A stretch of 64,000 nucleotides of DNA from Alternaria dauci. Lineage: Eukaryota > Ascomycota > Dothideomycetes > Pleosporales > Pleosporaceae. This document shows positions 33,572 through 46,849 of this stretch, piece after piece. The stretch spans positions 744,001 to 808,000 of the forward strand of contig NC_091279.1 in assembly GCF_042100115.1 (NCBI RefSeq), written 5' to 3'. The translations under genes were made by a program, and so were the position numbers. The notes beneath the pieces are model-generated. The model was given only the letters and a program-made list of their open reading frames with translations, did no database searches and was not told the origin of the DNA. Positions within the stretch are counted from its first letter, which is position 1, and the number at the start of each line of letters is the position of its first letter.

Positions 33572-34890
33572 ATTGTAGAGTTTGAATGTGTGAATGCGCA
33601 AAACGCAAAGTCTCGAAATGTCAGACACAAGCTCCTTGCATCTCCTTATATCGACGTGCAAGACGCTCCACGTGGTAGCGCCTCACGCGCGGAATCAATA
33701 TCAAATAACCAACAGCGGGGGACGGAACGCCCTTTCAGCCTATTCTGCCCACCTTGGCTTATCCTGACAGAAGTTCAAGGCCGTTTGTCCGCGAGATTCT
33801 ATTTACCATAGAAACATATGTGTATACGTGCGCGTTGTTGAGAAGGCTTGGGCCACATGCCCTGCATGTGATGGTTGTACGTATCCCGTGGATTGGAAGC
33901 AGGCCCGCGGTTCCGTCACTTTGCGGCCTAGCTTGCTCCTTCGAAGCGTTGCTTTGATGACTGCATGGCGCTGTACATACTACCTTGGACTCCGTGTCTG
34001 AGCATGCTAAGCGACGAGTAACTCACTCAGGGTTGCTTGGGAGCCGTTGGAGGGGGGGGGACGCGTATTTCGGGAAGACGGAGCGGCTTGCGGGCTGTAG
34101 ATTGTCCACCAAGGGAACGCAGGGAGCGTTGGAACTGCATGCTCTGCTTTTGTTAACAGGCTGGCGACTTTGCGAGATATCGCGTTCCGCTTTGCTAACC
34201 GTGCCGTTCGGAATGCTTCACATGGTGGCTAGGAGATCCACTCTTCTCGTCCGGTCGCTTTTGCCGAGGTCAAACTGGAAGGCACAACTGTTATCACGGT
34301 CGCTCTTCTTAACCATCACAGTTCGTCATCTATTCGTAGGGCCCTATAGCGCATCGATGCAGGACTGTGAGGGTGTATCCTTCATAAGTAAGCGACACAC
34401 TGATCTTGGAAAACGGACACATTTACGACGCCCACAGCTTTACTCTTTCACATCGCGTGAGTGTTGCCACATGCATGACATACTGAAGCTCATCCGATCC
34501 CAGCTCCTTTTTTGGTGACTTATATGATGATTGAAATCGTCCCGCAATGGGGGAAGGGTATGATGCCTGAGGGTAAAACTCAGACACGAGCTTCCCCGTA
34601 TTCGAGTTATTATAGGCAGACGACGATTCACATTTTCAACTTTGAGCTCAAGTCTTGACTCGATTCGAAAGAGCATACAAAGACATTCTCTGTCACATGT
34701 GCTTCAACAGGCTTTTAGATCAGTCTTTACTATACGTCAGACAAGAACAAAGGCACTATATGTTTGAGATATTTGTAGAGTTCGCAGTGACACAACAGTC
34801 TTTCCTCGGGAAGAGCACAATGTCTATATCAGACGCCTTGTGAAAACGAATGCCAATGTTGATCAAGTTGACTACCTCTAACAGAACAAG
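33572..34890. other. 1.3-kb gene-poor stretch
   Basis: Frames up to 177 codons without domain features. A 9-G run sits at 34052-34060. The promoter of the SDR lies at its left end. No gene supported. Confidence 0.4.
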
Positions 34891-35913
34891 ATGCGCGTCA
34901 CTGTTCTTGCTACTCAGATCGTATCACGCTTAGTCGATGTTGGAGAAGCACATCAAAACCTCCCACTTCCGGCAACGCACAGCGAGTCTAGTACTCACAT
35001 CTTGCCTCGAAGCTCCGCAGCAAATGCTAGATTCACTTCAGATAATCATATAGGTACCCCTGTCGCAACAGCGGCACAGTCATGCTGTTCCACAATCACA
35101 AGCAACTCGAGGGTAGAGACTGGAGGTCCCATTGCTCCAATATGGACTCCTGGTATTCGTTTCGGCTCTGGTTCACCTGATCCAACGCCTTCTACAACTG
35201 CAGCAGTATCCACCAGATCGTTTTCAGCTCGCGTGGAGAGCACATGGCAGGTGCCTGTCCTTTCCAGCTCGTTCGAAACAACAGCTGAATCAACATCTCG
35301 GAGTCCGATCGCTGACGTTTCACTGAGCGCAGCTTCTCCAAAATTCGAGCCCGTTTCTTTCTTGAGTATAAAGACTCAGAATGTAATGCCTCAACTCAGT
35401 GTGTCCACACTTTGCTATAGTGAATCTTCTTTGCATCTGACCTTGACAACTAGATCGATGTCCTCGAGTACCCCCTCCATTTTTCCATCAGGCGTAGCTT
35501 CCACAATGTCGAGCTTCGTATCTCCTTCCTCAACATTCATGTCGCAGTACTCGCCGGCCTACCCTAGCCCATCAAGCCTTCTCTGTGGTCCGACGTTCAT
35601 CATCTGGAGGCCGGTGCATTCATGCACGTGCTCTGCATCTGCGTGGCCTACCTTTCCATCAGAGGATCCAATAAACATATCTTTCTATGAAACCCTTTTC
35701 CATCTACCCGTGCACTCCAGCACACAAACGAAGAGTTCGACCACGCCTAGCTCATCCGCCTCTTCTACCAAACCCACGCCCACAATCGTCGTGGTTCCTA
35801 TTGCAACGGTTAGAGGACCATTAGCGTGGGTATTGAACCGTGGTAAACCGGTAATACTCCCCGATCTCATTGTCTCCGCTGTCAGCCAACCTCAAGCCAA
35901 CAAGAGTGTCTGA
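34891..35913 (+). CDS. Ser/Thr-rich hypothetical protein
   Basis: ATG 34891 opens a 340-aa frame of about one third Ser/Thr, with a Cys-containing segment (SCTCSA) near residue 250 and no clear signal peptide. The composition resembles fungal wall-associated or mucin-like proteins, but no domain is recognised. The end is uncertain. Phase-0 donors near 35829 or 35850 could splice to the acceptor at 36054 and add a Cys-containing tail. The antisense strand holds no better frame. Confidence 0.4.
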   Translation: MRVTVLATQIVSRLVDVGEAHQNLPLPATHSESSTHILPRSSAANARFTSDNHIGTPVATAAQSCCSTITSNSRVETGGPIAPIWTPGIRFGSGSPDPTPSTTAAVSTRSFSARVESTWQVPVLSSSFETTAESTSRSPIADVSLSAASPKFEPVSFLSIKTQNVMPQLSVSTLCYSESSLHLTLTTRSMSSSTPSIFPSGVASTMSSFVSPSSTFMSQYSPAYPSPSSLLCGPTFIIWRPVHSCTCSASAWPTFPSEDPINISFYETLFHLPVHSSTQTKSSTTPSSSASSTKPTPTIVVVPIATVRGPLAWVLNRGKPVILPDLIVSAVSQPQANKSV

Positions 35914-36054
35914 GTGGATCTTTTCCATCCGTACAGCACAAGCCGTCAACACGGGAGACTTGCTCTGCTGCTCTCCCATAGCTTTGACCCTTCTGCTTGA
36001 TAGCATAACTAGTTCCTAGAACTCTCTTTAACCACGGTGCTAATTCGGCCACAG

Positions 36055-36327
36055 AACTCGCAACTGATGCCTAAGAAGCCTACAACCACGATGCATTTCC
36101 TCACGCTCAAGACCTCTCTTCCGCCTGCCGAAACCTCGACACAAAATACCGATCCTGCCATATCCACAAGCGTGATGACGCCGGATGCGCATTGTCCGTA
36201 TCCGTATCCGGGAATATACTGCGGCGAAACGAAGACGACACTGATAACCAAGACGATGGAGACAAAGGACAAGCCCAAGACTGATTACTCTGAGTGCCCT
36301 TATCCCGGATATGACATCTTGTGCTGA
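36055..36327 (+). CDS. Possible 3' exon with two CPYPG-type motifs
   Basis: An open stretch following a good acceptor (GGCCACAG at 36054), ending in a stop at 36327. It encodes a Thr/Lys-rich segment with two similar Cys-bounded motifs, CPYPYPGIYC and CPYPGYDILC. It may be the last exon of the Ser/Thr-rich gene just upstream, or a separate small gene starting at an internal Met. Transcript data would decide. Confidence 0.35.
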   Translation, partial: NSQLMPKKPTTTMHFLTLKTSLPPAETSTQNTDPAISTSVMTPDAHCPYPYPGIYCGETKTTLITKTMETKDKPKTDYSECPYPGYDILC

Positions 36328-36652
36328 GGATACGTTTTTTGGCTAATGAAAGAGTGCAGTAGTGTGTTGCGTACGAAATTGATGGCTACGCGCACTGTGG
36401 TATTGATCATGGTGACGGAGGTAGTTTTGACTGCTGTTGCGGCGGGTATTTTGGAATGAGATATTCATTAACAAGCGTGGAGGGGAGGCTGCGTACATCG
36501 TCCTCGGAGGAGGGTTTCTCGATTTTCTGTTCTCTTCGTGTCTGTCATTACTGCATTGTTAGTATGGAGCTTCTTTTCCAAATCAATCGCTTCGCAGTCG
36601 GTAGAGACACGGTTTCGTTATATTGATTCATTTCTCCAAAACCGTCCACTAC
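36328..36652. other. Convergent intergenic region
   Basis: 3' flanks of two converging genes; nothing supported. Confidence 0.4.
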
Positions 36653-37726
36653 CTATCTTGTTGCCACACCTTCTGGGACTTTGTGACCAGCACACTCCTG
36701 TAGCAGTCTATCTTGTGCCTTCTTCGCAGCATGTGCATAAGCCACAATGTCTACGTCCGTAGCCTTGCCATCTGCACCTCCGTCAAAGACCTCGTAGCTG
36801 AACCAGCCTCTGAATCCCGTCTGTAGCACTGCTCTTGCAACGTCAACAACCGGTAGGTAACCACCGTTATAAGGTAGAGGTCTAAAGTCGTGACTCCATC
36901 GTCCACGAGGCAGCAGACCTGCGTCATCACGCTCAGCATCGAAGGCCCGAGGGACTTTGTAGGCATCGCTAATCTGTAGGAGGTAGATCTTGTCCTTGGG
37001 AATGGTGGAGGCCAGCTCTTCTAGGCTCTTCTGGAACCGCTTTTCCAACTCATCTTTCGATACATCTTCTCGCAGACCAGAAGCAGTCCTAGGATCGCCC
37101 CACTCGCCACCCGCAGTCTGGAAAGTATCAAGACATAGACCAATGTTTGGACGGTCTACCTGCTGAACGATAATCCAGACATCTTTCCAGTCAGGTGCAT
37201 GCGTCGACCAGCACCAGTTCTCGTAGGCTAGTCGGAAGTTGTGTTCCTTGAGCATGTCGCAGAGGACCTGGAGGTCAGAGACCATCTTGCTCCTGTCTAG
37301 TTTCTCGAGGGGAGAATCCGTCGACCCGACTTGCAGCAAATCTGTCCCACACGCCTGCATGATGCGGATCCAGCCGCGGGCCCGCTCCATGGCGTCCTTG
37401 CGGCCATCGGAACCTTCGGGCCAGCCTTCGTAGTTTGCAAATGGCTGCAGCATCATGATTCCGAGGCTTCTTTTGTCACACTCTTGTTTTATCTCGCCTG
37501 CTACTTTACACAACTCATCGTAGTTGGACGGTTCGACTTCATGGCCGAGCAGCGTCTGACCGTAGGAGAGGATGTCTGGGAAAGAAAGCTCGACGGCGGT
37601 AAATCCTGCGGCGGATATGGCGTCCAGGCGATCAAGGAGAGGGGGTGGGTTTGATGGCGATCCGAGTGAGCATGTCGCGTAGCTGATTGGGATGTTTTGG
37701 AGGGAGCTATAGTCTAGACTGCCCAT
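36653..37726 (-). CDS. TIM-barrel sugar-phosphate isomerase/dehydroshikimate-dehydratase-like enzyme
   Basis: A single exon, 357 aa, close to fungal 3-dehydroshikimate dehydratases (about 350 aa). The (beta/alpha)8 xylose-isomerase-like fold is marked by a first strand ISYATCSLG, AVELSFPD, ACGTDLLQVG, the metal-ligand strands RLAYENW (Glu) and GLCLDTF (Asp), YLLQISDA, and GWFSYEVFDGG (Glu). The superfamily includes QutC/Qa-4 enzymes, which turn 3-dehydroshikimate into protocatechuate, and many sugar isomerases and epimerases. The gene is divergent from a DAHP synthase, which makes a shikimate-related substrate attractive but unproven. Confidence 0.72.
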   Translation of the reverse strand: MGSLDYSSLQNIPISYATCSLGSPSNPPPLLDRLDAISAAGFTAVELSFPDILSYGQTLLGHEVEPSNYDELCKVAGEIKQECDKRSLGIMMLQPFANYEGWPEGSDGRKDAMERARGWIRIMQACGTDLLQVGSTDSPLEKLDRSKMVSDLQVLCDMLKEHNFRLAYENWCWSTHAPDWKDVWIIVQQVDRPNIGLCLDTFQTAGGEWGDPRTASGLREDVSKDELEKRFQKSLEELASTIPKDKIYLLQISDAYKVPRAFDAERDDAGLLPRGRWSHDFRPLPYNGGYLPVVDVARAVLQTGFRGWFSYEVFDGGADGKATDVDIVAYAHAAKKAQDRLLQECAGHKVPEGVATR

Positions 37727-39637
<1,911 letters not shown>

Positions 39638-39788
39638 AAGGTCTCTTTCCCTTAAGTAACATGGTCTGCAGGCACGGCGTATGGATGGTCTCGGCGTTGT
39701 CACAAGTCTCAATATTAAAAAGCATAGGAACGGGCTTGATGTACAAATTACTATGTTAAAACACTACAAGCAATAAAACTAAGTGCCA

Positions 39789-41014
39789 TTACAACTCAAT
39801 AATTTCAGGTGTTCCACCGTCGCCGCCGTCTGTGCTATGTCCGGGATATTTGTCGTACCAGTCTCGTGGGTCACCACCTGGTAGACACAGGCCCAATCGC
39901 CAGAAGTAATCGCGATGGGCGAAGAAGAGCTGCCAAAACTTGAAGCGAGTGGGTACGCCCCAGGCAGGCTTGTCTTGGTCGCTCCCAGCAATACAGTGCG
40001 GGTCTTCATCACCGTCGCAGTAGTGAATGTCGGCAACTGAGAAGGGTAGGCTTGACTCGGCTATAAAGATCTCCTCACTGTGCATGCTGAAACCCCATTC
40101 AGACAGCGGCAGCAGAGGGACGGGGTCGCCGACATGGGTGACACGGTGGACTTTGTTGTGCTCGTGATCCGAAGTGATGTTGAAGCGCTCGTCCACGTAC
40201 TTGTTGAACTCCTTGTTACCCAGCCTGGGCTCGCCAAAGGTTGTCACATGGGGGTCCCATCCACGCGCCTTGAAGTCCAGCCCGGCAAGAGTCGCAATGG
40301 CACCGCCCAACGAGTGTCCCACCAAGACCAGCTTATAGTCGGGATACTTCTCCATGGCCTTGGAGACATGCGGCAGGACGACTTTACGGGTGTTAAGCCA
40401 CGACGAGTAGAAGCCCGTGTGTACAGTGCAGTTGTCGCATTTGGGCGGCTCTGCGGGCGGCGTATCGTCGTCTACGTCTACGATCGGTGCGATGAAGTCC
40501 GAGGTGTCATGGTCATCGTCGCCTGGGTATGGCACGTACTCTTGCGGTATGGTAGAGAGGTCGGCGATGGTGTTGGCAATCGAATAGGTGCCGCGAAAGG
40601 CAAGAATCAGGCGCGGGTTGGTAGGAGAATGCGACAGAGCGATGTAGCCGCAGGAGTCCGAGAGGAAAGGACCAGTATTCCATGCCTAGACATATCAGCG
40701 CCCTGAGCGATGCATTGCTGCATGCGACGACTTACTGTAACCAACTCGAACGTCTCAAAGTCGCGGTCTCCGCAGCGACTGACGCACTGGAAGGGCTTCT
40801 GGATGCCCAGACCGGCAGTGCCTACACAGTAGGATATATCGACGATGCGCGCGAGTTCTTCGAGTTCCCAGAACAGCGTCTGGGTAATTAGGGTTCCATC
40901 ACGGGCGGCGTGCGCATCGGGCAAGGGGTGTTGTGTCGCATGGCCGCTACTGCTGACAGCACAGGAGGCGAGGAGGACAAGAGAATAGAGGAAGAGGCCG
41001 CGTAAGGAGCCCAT
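39789..41014 (-). CDS. Secreted class 3 lipase (alpha/beta-hydrolase)
   Basis: Exons 41014-40736 and 40685-39789 give 392 codons, 391 aa. A clean signal peptide (residues about 1-25) precedes the mature enzyme. The lipase box GHSLGGA supplies the nucleophile Ser. A catalytic Asp follows in HVGDPVPLLPL, with a His in the DIHYC region. Cys residues suggest disulfides. The layout matches Lipase_3 triacylglycerol lipases and feruloyl-esterase-like enzymes. Compared with small Thermomyces-type lipases it has an Asp/Pro-rich insert (DDDHD...) before the lipase box and a longer C-terminus. Confidence 0.88.
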
Positions 41015-41413
41015 GAGATGATATCGCTTCACATATCCACAATGATTACACAGGGCGGAGGGATTGGAGGACTGTGCTTGGTGGCGAGGTTAGAGGACGG
41101 CGGATGCGTCAGCCGAGCATCTCCCAAGCATGCGCCAAATCCGCCCAGGGCAAGCGCGACCTTGGAAGCACCAGATGAGGCCCCAGGAGTGACATCATAG
41201 GCATATTCACGTCCTGCACGATGCTGACGGATGCTAAGAACCCTTTCTCCCCATGATCCGCCATTATTCGTTCAAGAAACGCCGACGCATTGTCAAGACA
41301 TAAGCTCACCCGTTGGCATCCGAACAAGACGCGACCAGCTCTTCTTTTCCTGTCATTCCGCCGCTCCCGTACTATTTTGCCCTGGGCACCCCATCGTGCC
41401 AACGCTCCGCACA
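41015..41413. promoter_or_regulatory. Divergent promoter, lipase and membrane protein
   Basis: 399 bp between outward-facing ATGs; shared upstream region. No specific motif assigned. Confidence 0.45.
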
Positions 41414-42570
41414 ATGGCCACACAGCAATCATCCACAGAGCCCTTGAGGTCACTGACGCCTCAACCCGATGCATCACGACCGACGACGGCAGGCCAGGCC
41501 GACACGCTGCCAGTCCCAAGCATGCACGTCGACGGCACCAGCGACGACGAGCGACAGCCGCGCAGCACGACGCCGGTCAACAACTCTGCCAGTCTCAACC
41601 CAAGCGCTCAACCAAGCCGCGTCCCGTCGCCAAATCCCCATGCCCAGTTTCCCCATACCCAGGTCACGTACGATGACCCGGACTTCACCCGCCCGCCGCC
41701 GCTCGAGTACACGCTGCGCACCCGCAAGAAGTCCATCTTCTGGTTTTGGACTCTCATCATCCTCGACTGCGTCTTCATGCCCATCGGCCTCTACTTTGGC
41801 ATGTGGTATGGCCTGACGCGCGACCAACTGTCTGCCAACGCCGTCTTCAGTATCAGCACCGCCTTGCTCGGAACCGTGTCGATTGTCGAGTACTTTATCC
41901 GCTTTCACAGGCTATGGAAGAAGGGCTCCAGCTGCAGGGTCATCGGCGCGCAGAGATGGTATCTTGATTGGTTCCACTGGAACCTGTCTGTTGGCTGGTT
42001 CTTTGTCATGATTGAGCTCATTGCTGGTACCTGTCCCCACGATCCGCCAATTCGCGTCCTTGCCATGCCCGCCCCGACTATGCTGTTTGCCATTGGTTGC
42101 GAACTGCTTCTCGTCGATATCCTGCGCTACATGAACGTGCCTGCACCCTGCCGCATCTCTTCGCTACCCAAAGGCGCACCGCTCCGACCCGGCATCTATG
42201 CATACATTGAAGACATTTGCGCCGTCGACGGATCTGGCGGCACTCAGTTCCGTCAGCGATTGAACCTCCGATACCAGGCCAGCAAGGGTTTCCGCATGAT
42301 GCTGCACCGCTTGACACTCTTCTGGGCCATTGGCGCCATCGTCTGCTCTGTAGTTGCCACTGCCATCATTTTCACTATCCAGCGCGACGCTGCCTACGTT
42401 GTATGTACAACCCACACATCCTTCATACTATCAATACTAACAAAACACAGGTCGGCTGGGTCTTGCCCTTCACCTGGGCCGGTGTCTGGACTGCCATTAC
42501 CATCCCCTGGGTCCAACGAGAACTCAAAAAGGAGTACGAAGAATGGACCACGGCCCACTTCAAGGCCTAG
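41414..42570 (+). CDS. Conserved-type fungal membrane protein, about four helices
   Basis: Exons 41414-42400 and 42451-42570 join to 369 codons, 368 aa. A disordered Pro/Ser/Thr-rich N-terminus of about 105 residues is followed by YTLRTRKKSIFWFWT and hydrophobic helices at about 110-135, 145-165, 195-215 and 220-235. After a soluble loop come two further helices near 300-325 and in the second exon (VGWVLPFTWAGVWTAI). The C-terminus is Glu/Lys-rich and probably cytosolic. I recognise no named family. The spliced last helix and clean frame argue for a real gene. Confidence 0.78.
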
Positions 42571-43285
42571 AAGGCTTAGATGTCGTTTTTTCTTTATTCA
42601 TGTCCCGCTTGTACAACATCATATATATCACTAGGCTGCAAAGACGAACGGAGTTTCTCTACATTGGCGACGGCGTTTGCAGGATGTAATGGAATTGGTT
42701 GTTGATACGCTAGATACCACTTTGCGCAGAATACCAGTATCGTTTTTTTCCACACGATATTCTCTTCGCCATGTGTATGTGCATGTCCGTTTATACCTGA
42801 CAAGCGTCGTTGAATCCACTTATTGCTCCACACACACACACATACACACACGTCCATACACATTACATCACAAAGACGCGTCAACGAACCATTGTGCACA
42901 CCATGTCGTATTGACATCACGACAAAAAGGTTGCCCCTGTTTTGTTTCGAAACGTTGCTGATCATCGTACGACTATGTGTTTTGGCGAAGCCAGTCAATC
43001 CTGCTATTAAGCTTTTGCCGAATGACATCGTCCAAGACCCAAGCATTTATGACGATGTACGCGGTATCCACTTCCCGTGTCTCTTCTGCATCTGTGCAGA
43101 CTAATGCACAATGGATTATTTCCGATATACGTCCAACGTGTAATTGGCTGTTGCATTATTTTCAACGACTACAACAACAACAGAAGTGTAGGAGTATATG
43201 TCTTGTGCCGTTGTTGTGTCCTCATTTTTTTGCATCGCGACTCTCTCAACAAATCGGGTATCAATTGTACAGCATGCTCCTCCAC
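42571..43285. other. Convergent intergenic region
   Basis: 3' flanks of the membrane-protein gene and the polymerase delta subunit gene; T-rich, with the CA run. No gene supported. Confidence 0.45.
42829..42851. repeat. (CA)n microsatellite
   Basis: Short CA dinucleotide run with one interruption, in the 3' flank of the membrane-protein gene. Confidence 0.9.
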
Positions 43286-44991
43286 TTACTCCTCCATCAC
43301 GTCCTCTCTCTTCATTGCGATTTGTTGCTTCGCATTTTTTTCTCCTTTAGCCCCCAGTCCAACGACTTCCACGTCCCAGGTCTCCATGTCAACCAGCACA
43401 AGCTTACCCGAAGTCCTAAACTTGGGTACGCTAATGAGTAGCACCTTCTGTCCCGCAGGACCCTCAATGACCTTCTTCTCAAACTTTTTTTGACAGCCAG
43501 CAATGTACATGTGCGGACACTCTTTCAACATCAACGGGTCGTCGTCCTGGAATGGGTAGCACCACAGTGTATCTGGGGCTGTGGGTGCTACGCAACGCCA
43601 GCGCAGCATCATCTCCATGGCGTCTATCGCCTTGACACGATTGACGTATTTGAGCAGGTCTTTGACTGTCTGGCCACCTGTGCCTAGCACGCGGTATCCG
43701 TCGATATCGCCCAACCAAGGATTCGTCACCGCGTCGAAGCCGTTGAGGGTTGTATTGGTTTGTATTGGCGGTTCGGCGTAGAGGCGTGTCTTGGGGAAGA
43801 GAGCGGGGTGGAGAGGTTGTTGTGGCAGGGCGACGTTCGAGGGGTCCGACGCACCAGGCAGCATGGTGATGGGCAGCGAGGGAAGGATTTCGCAGAGGAA
43901 CTCATCGAGGCGTGTGGTAGGTGCTGCATTGTATGACGAGGCGTCGTATCCGTAGTGTCTCGCTGCGCTCTTCTTCGCAGCAAAGTCTTCTCGCGACAGA
44001 ATTGGAGATCCCTTCGCGAGCGAGCCACCAGCTACAACAAGTCGTGTTATCTTGGAAGACTCGGCCTGTGTTGCTGGGTCCGCAGCTTCGCCAGTCAGGT
44101 ATTCCACCAGCAAATCCAGCGAGACCTCATCGTCGTCTGCGCCCGTCAGCTCAAGACCAGAGACGATGGCCAGTTTTCCAGCCCTTGCGTGTTTTGGTGC
44201 CTTCTTCTTCTGCTTTGATAGCGCGACGTCGTCGCGTTCCCATCGTGGTGGTTGTCTCGGTAGATCTGCGCATTGGGTTGCAATGACCATGAATGTGCCG
44301 TCTGCTTCTTCAGTGCCCAGTGCCGCCAATATGCATCCGGTGACAAAATGCTGACGCAAAGGCTCGCCGGTGACGCGTAGACGACCGGACTCGTCTTCGA
44401 GCATCATCTCGTCGGCGCCGGTGGAGGATACGTAGGTTTCGCGCTGGGGAGGGTCCGCTATCCAGTGCTGTGGAGTGTCAGATGCTGTCCTTTGTAATTC
44501 TTTGGAGCGGAGCATACATCTTTTTCAATGTCATTCAGCACATTGGGCTTCTCTGCCATTTCCATGTATACTGTCCCCACTACCCAGCAAAGCTCGCCTT
44601 GCCGCACATCCAGCACACGCTCGACAAACGACGCTGTTTGCCCACCCAGCTTGCCCAGAGTCAGCATCATTACATCCAGCATAACGAGCTTTTGTATTCC
44701 AGCAGCATATCATTGCATACCTCGAAATCATGCCATGCCTCCTCGGCTCTCTGCTTCACCGTCTTTTTCAGTTGTTGCAGCCGCAAGAAGTACATGTCGG
44801 CGAATTGTTGTGAGTAGTGTCGCTCGGTGCCCGGTGGCAGTACAAAGTCATGTAGTGGGTTGTATGCCGAAGCATCTCGAGATGGTGCGGGCGACGCATC
44901 CTCACTGTTGCTGTTAGCATGTGCATCTGAGACGCAAGTAGCAGACATACAAAGGCTCGCCTTTGAGCAGAACGTCGTCTGATTTGGCCAT
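43286..44991 (-). CDS. POLD2: DNA polymerase delta small (B) subunit
   Basis: Exons 44991-44951, 44910-44721, 44649-44518 and 44467-43286 sum to 515 codons, 514 aa. The N-terminal part carries the OB-fold region ([20 protein letters not shown]). The rest is the inactivated calcineurin-like phosphoesterase domain: the LAIVSGLEL strand, [25 protein letters not shown], and the C-terminal [19 protein letters not shown] and [12 protein letters not shown] stretches typical of Pol31/Cdc1/POLD2. It bridges the catalytic subunit and Pol32 in replication and repair. Metal-binding residues are replaced, as in the family. Three short introns lie in the first quarter. Confidence 0.92.
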
Positions 44992-45508
44992 TGGAGTTGT
45001 AGCGTCGCAGGGTTGGGAGAGTGAGTAGTGTGCTTGTAAAGTTCCAAAGTTGCAGATTGCGGGAGTCGCGTCGCGCGTCATTCACGCCATCCTGAAGTAG
45101 AAGTCTAAGAGCCCCACTCCATGCACCCTTTCACCACCCAATGTCGAAGCTCGGAAAGGCGTTCTTCACGTATGCATGTCAAAGTAGTTGGAAAGAATTC
45201 TTCGGTATTATTGTTTCATTCAGCCACGTAGGCTATTTTGTCCTTCTCTCGGCTCATCTCTTCGTAGACTGTTGACAGTCGACCATATCCAGGTCATGCT
45301 CCCTACTATACACAAGTCTAGTCTATGCCTCCACATATTTGTATCTGTACGCCAGTTCTATGTTGCGCCAGTGAGACTGATTATCCCATCCCGAGACCCT
45401 TCCAAGGTTGTTTCCGTAGTAACGCCGTGACCATGTGCGCCAAATGTTGAACCCAAAATTAATAGTGGTTGAAGAAGATGTGTATTGAAGCAAAGCGGCT
45501 GATTGCGT
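44992..45508. other. Intergenic between POLD2 and a small wall-type protein
   Basis: Promoter of the polymerase subunit and 3' flank of the next gene. Nothing else supported. Confidence 0.45.
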
Positions 45509-45798
45509 TTATAGCATCTATTGTTTGATTAGTACATTGTTTTAATACGAATCTGGTAGTGGAGTAAACTCACCATAGCGACACCACCAGCGACGATGAG
45601 ACCAAGGGCCGAGCTGCCAATGTTTGCGGCTCCACCAGTGAAGGGGACGGTTGAGGTTGGCCTGACTCCGGTAGGGGCAGCAGCACCGGTACCAGTAGGG
45701 TAGTAGGCACCAGAGGTGGCAGTTCCGTTGGTGGGAACGTAGGTGGCAGTAGCAGTGGCGGCGAGCGCGGCGACGACGGAGATGATGGAGAACTGCAT
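45509..45798 (-). CDS. Small secreted, GPI-anchor-like Thr/Gly/Ala-rich protein
   Basis: ATG 45798 opens a signal peptide (ISVVAALAATATA), then a Thr/Pro/Gly-rich segment of about 40 residues and a C-terminal hydrophobic helix (LGLIVAGGVAM) of the sort that directs GPI attachment, with a Gly-Ala-Ala-Asn region before it as possible anchor site. A donor GTGAGT follows Met 75. The intron ends at 45518, and the last exon (45517-45509) has only two codons and a stop, for a 77-aa product. Without splicing the frame runs nine residues past the helix, which would spoil the anchor signal. A wall or plasma-membrane surface protein is likely. Confidence 0.65.
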
Positions 45799-46849
45799 TT
45801 TGGCTTTGGATGTGGAGGGTGTTTGTGGTTGGAGTGTGAATAAATTAAGGTTGAAGGGTCTGGTGATGGACTTCGATGGTAGACTAGATGGGATGCTTGT
45901 GGAATGATACTTTGGTTGAGCGTACCACCGCCGTGTTTATATCCTCTGCGCCTCTAGCCATAATTACATCTGCTGCCAGCATCTTCTAGCCCTCTCCAAA
46001 TCCGAATCCACAAGCCTACGTACGCCGGCCGCAAAAAATCCGCATGCCAGCCCTCTGCCACCCAACCTTACAAAGCCCCTGGACCCACCGGAATGGGCAA
46101 TGAGCCAGTAGCACGAGCCAGGACGCAGGGTCACCCAGCCGACCGACATGGCGTTAGCTGTCAAAAGGCTGGGTGTTGCGCAAGTCGGCGGGCCCGGCGT
46201 GGGACGAAAGGAGGCTGGTGAGCTATTTTTGGCAGCCCCCAGCCACACCGCGCCTCTGCGGTTTTCGCCTCCTCACTTCTCACCATTCTCATTCGCCGCC
46301 GTTTTACCTTGGCCGGCAACATATCGATAAGAATTCCTGCTCACGAGCGACTTCTTTTCGCGTCATTACCAACAACAATCGCGAGCGCTCAAGGAGCTCC
46401 AAGGTTGCGGCGTCGCCGTTGCGTGGCCGCCCCGTCTCGAACGCAGCGGTAGCCTTGGGATCGATTCACCAAGACCAAGATCAACATGCCAGAGATGGTG
46501 TGTTTCACAAGAGATCGTGTTGGGGTCGATCGCGCAGCTCCACGTTCACGCCTTATTGGATCACTCGTGTCTGCCAGCCTTCGCTGCTCATGTCCGCTCC
46601 CTGCAACGTTGGCTGACACTCAGGGTCGGGAAGCCTGGTCTATTCGAGATGCTCAATGTTATTGGTGATTCTGAGCCTTGGATTCTGGATCATATTGCGT
46701 GTGCGGACAGATGAGCCCCACATGAAAAGGAGAAGGCGCAGATGACCGCAATTTCCAACCCCAATCTTACCGACCTCATCTGCCAGCAATGACGCACCTT
46801 GGGATACTCCTGTTCGTGAAACTGGAACTCAGAATTGCATGTATCCGTT
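45799..46849. other. Intergenic with a GC-rich promoter-like stretch
   Basis: From about 46200 to 46480 the plus strand has a CT-rich, promoter/5'UTR-like sequence leading to an ATG at about 46485 in good context. The frame closes soon; splicing from the GTGTGT just after the fourth codon would give only a tiny peptide. No recognisable gene body follows before the UstYa gene end at 46850. Confidence 0.35.
45936..45941 (-). promoter_or_regulatory. TATA box
   Basis: TATAAA on the minus strand, about 140 bp before the ATG of the small surface protein. Confidence 0.5.

Noticed and set aside
42829..42851. CA run as a functional element
   Set aside because: A short simple repeat in a 3' flank; no evidence of a role.
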